Source: Rhea pennata
Taxonomy: Eukaryota; Chordata; Aves; Rheiformes; Rheidae
Assembly: GCF_028389875.1 (NCBI RefSeq)
Contig: NC_084678.1
Span: forward strand, 12,864,899-12,928,898
DNA length: 64,000 bases
Reading direction: 5' to 3'
The notes under the pieces were generated by a model. The model did not search any database. It was given only the letters and a program-made list of their open reading frames with translations, and was not told the origin of the DNA. The position numbers and the translations under genes were made by a program. Shown here in pieces: positions 61,181 through 64,000 of the stretch (positions are counted from its first letter, which is position 1; each line of letters starts with the position of its first letter).

Positions 61181-64000
61181 TCATCCCTCTTTCAGTCTCA
61201 GAGCTAGGACACACCAGAAGGCATAACCCCATCTAAACTGCCTCTGCTCCAAAAAGGATCATCGCCCGTATCTCCCGATGGGGCGGTCGCTGCAGCTACT
61301 ACCATCAGGCACAGCCAAACTTTGCTCCAGTTCTTCAGGAGCAAGAGAGTTAAATGCTGCATCTGAACAAATCTGATCTTCAAGAAAGTTCAGACCCATG
61401 CTGGGATATGAACTTTATGTCTTGAGCCCATTTCTAGTTTCGCTGTAAACAATTTCAGAATGTGATTAGATTTTAGGGGAAACATGTAATAGAGCTGTAA
61501 TAAGATATGATGTAATAGGTAATAATAATAATATATAGCAGCTGTTAAGTAATTTTTTTTTCTGCATTTATCCCAGAAGGATACAGGGAGTCAGCTGCAA
61601 CTTCGTATTTTAAAAGAGGCAATATTAAACACTGGAAATATGATGCAATGATGTTATTGTAAATGCTAACCGGAAAGCCCAAAGTGTGAGAGTTAAAACT
61701 AGCAGAAGATGCACGCAAACAGCTGCTCTGACGTAAATTCCCTCAAGTTTGGTTCATTTTATTTTATTTAACTCAGAATTAATACACAGAAATCTCGTGT
61801 ATTACTTTCAATTGGTTCGGGCTGCTGAGAAATGTGGGATTTTTGCTCTTTCTTTCAATGAGGGCCCAAATGAACCCACAGGGTAACCTAATGGGATTAA
61901 CATGAGGTGTCTCTCCAAATGTCTGTCTGAGGCAGTGTCGCTCAGCTTCAAGCCACACTCTAGCCTCAGTTCATACTGTTGGGAGAAAAGAAATATAAAG
62001 TCAACAGGAGTTAGGACTGGAATGTCAACTTCAAAACGGAATTTCCTGGTGTTTTTAGGAGCGTGGCATAACTTAAATGTTAACTAATATTGCTTCGTGT
62101 ATTTAATCGCCATGTGTTGAAGGAAAAAGATCTTTCATGGAAAGACTAGAACAGATAAAGCTATATTTAGACTTCTATAAACACCTTCTAGGGTCATGTT
62201 TCTTAAATATAGAGGCTAAGGGCTGCGCACAGAAAGTGTATGAGCATAGGCACAGTTATATTTGACTTTAAAAATGCACAATTGTGTGTGCGATGGACAG
62301 AATATATTAGAAATTAAGAAATGTATTAAAATATAACTTTTAATTGTTGGCTATAACAAGAAATGATCCCCCTGGGGAGAAGAGAAAACACCTTGTGTTG
62401 TTAACGTGGCAGAAGGTGACAAGTGTCCAGGGGGAAGTTCCCGAGCAGCAGCCTCATGCAGACTAAGGGCTTGACTCCACTGAACCACAGCTCTTCTCCA
62501 CCAGCACTTGGCAGAGAGCAGGGCCAAAGCCCTGACAGTGCAGAGCTCTGCCAACCCACCTCAGACATCACCTTTGCTTCCCACACGCGGCGCTTGTCTC
62601 CTGCAGCCCAGGACGGTGCTGTGGGTCTTGTCCTTCCTTCTGGAGACAGGTACAATTGGGGCCTCTTCCAGCCTCTCAGGCAGTTGAGGTCCAGTCTTAG
62701 ACCTCAGTTCACCATCTACAGCTCCATGAAATGGAGGGCTTTTTTCTTCTAAGCTTAAGATGGTCATAGTGTCTGTGTTAGAGAAGAGAAGCAGAACTGA
62801 GTGTCCCATTATTTTGGCTTCCAGCTGTGTTTGGAAACAACCATTACATGAGAGGCACTGCCTACTGCCTGCTCTAACTACTTCAGGCCTGATCCAAAGC
62901 TCAAAACCTCCACATTGCCAACAAAAGCATGTTAAATAACTTACCAGAAAGTACATTAAAACAGTCTCCTGTCCTTGGTGTTATTTGGTATTTTGCTGCC
63001 TGTGCAATGTTACCACATTGTACTTGCTTCTCAATTGTATTTTTAGCATAATAAAACTGGAAAAACAGTAATACATTCACCTCAGGCTTGATCTGAAAAC
63101 TTGACTCATTTTTACTGTTTGTGGATATCTTGAATTCAAATTTGGATCTTATTTTTCTGTAGATCTTGCTCTGAAGATGGAGGGAATTTCCAATAACATT
63201 TGCAATCATTTTTACCATCTTTTAAGAAGTGAAGGTGTTTGTGTTATGTTACATTGCCTACTTCAGTGAGAAGTAACAGGTATTGGTAAGTGTGCTGGTG
63301 AATCTAGAAGAATTTTAGAGTGCTTAACGTCCAACAAAGAAGCTGGGCTGCTTTACTGATGAGATTGTTATCTGAGTTGAATGCATTTAAATGTGTATTT
63401 TACAGTCCACTGGTCAAGTCATAAAAGTACTATAAACCTTGAAAGAAAAACTGAAGGTTAATAGGGCAGAAATCAGCTACAGAATTTTATGGGTCAGGAA
63501 ATAGTAAGGTTTTATTCTTTTTAAGGCACTCTGCAAGAGAAGGTGAACAGAGGTCATGAAGTGTTGCACGCTGCATGGGGATGACTTTTCATCAGAGTCA
63601 CCTTAGAAGGAGAAAGGAAAGTTGTGCCACAAAACCTGAACTGTCGCACAGAAGGCAGCAGCGATGCTAAGTGGTAGCCTCAGTAAATGCCTGGTATCAT
63701 TTTTCCAAGACACAACACTCTATTCACACTGGCTTCATAGCACTTCGTCCTTTGAAATCGTCGCTGAAGACTGCAGCTAGAGTATGGGTGGCAGCAGAGA
63801 GAAAACACCGCTCCACTGCCCTTACATGTGCCTGGGCTTCATAAAGATTTTATGGAGCACTTTCCCCGTCTGCGCCCGAGCAGCTACATTTTCCCTTTTG
63901 TAATAGGGAATGTTGTTCTTCTGCGATTGTTGTATTTATTTTACAAGTTGTGCTAGGAATGTTGTGTGGCACTCTCTTGGCCACTCTCGCCTATGATTTA
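61181..64000. other. Intergenic region to the window end
   Basis: No gene was recognised. There is a short AAT/TA-rich tract at 61517-61538. By synteny STX16 would be expected further on, outside the window. Confidence 0.65.

Overview
The window looks like avian nuclear DNA. It has compact vertebrate introns, GC-rich exons with CpG islands, short microsatellites, few recent repeats and several very old CR1/L3-like LINE tails. Two protein genes can be read with confidence: VAPB (plus strand, 3' part only) and APCDD1L (minus strand, complete coding region). The two are neighbours in other amniotes. In human they lie on chromosome 20q13.32 between RAB22A and STX16/GNAS, and that placement is from memory.

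Layout. 1-9138: the last four coding exons of VAPB, an ER membrane tether. They encode residues 71-243 if the missing 5' part has the human length. The 3' UTR follows, with candidate poly(A) signals near 9.7 and 10.2 kb. 10.2-21.2 kb: the convergent intergenic gap, which holds a decayed CR1 LINE ORF2 tail (about 18.59-18.96 kb). 21203-37127: APCDD1L in four coding exons with matching splice phases. They predict a 496-residue secreted or membrane-anchored protein with a signal peptide, two related cysteine-containing halves and a hydrophobic C-terminus. Its promoter and first exon lie in a CpG island (about 36.2-37.9 kb). A second CpG-rich block covers exons 2 and 3. Intron 1 carries two tandem repeats (11-bp and 61-bp periods) and intron 2 carries a G-rich minisatellite. 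37.9-64 kb: no protein gene that I can support. This stretch holds old SINE/LINE relics, two orphan CpG-rich blocks (53.3 and 54.5-55.2 kb), a perfect 14-bp hairpin and a broken Ty3/Gypsy reverse transcriptase on the minus strand (57.66-58.56 kb).

The two genes do not form an operon or a pathway. VAPB organises ER contact sites and APCDD1-family proteins damp WNT/BMP signalling at the cell surface. They are transcribed tail to tail. The most unusual items are the Gypsy pol relic (such relics are, to my knowledge, scarce in birds), the open reading frame that runs from the APCDD1L signal peptide through intron 1, and a decayed copy of the exon 2 splice donor inside intron 2. I saw no tRNA, rRNA, CRISPR array or prokaryotic-type system.
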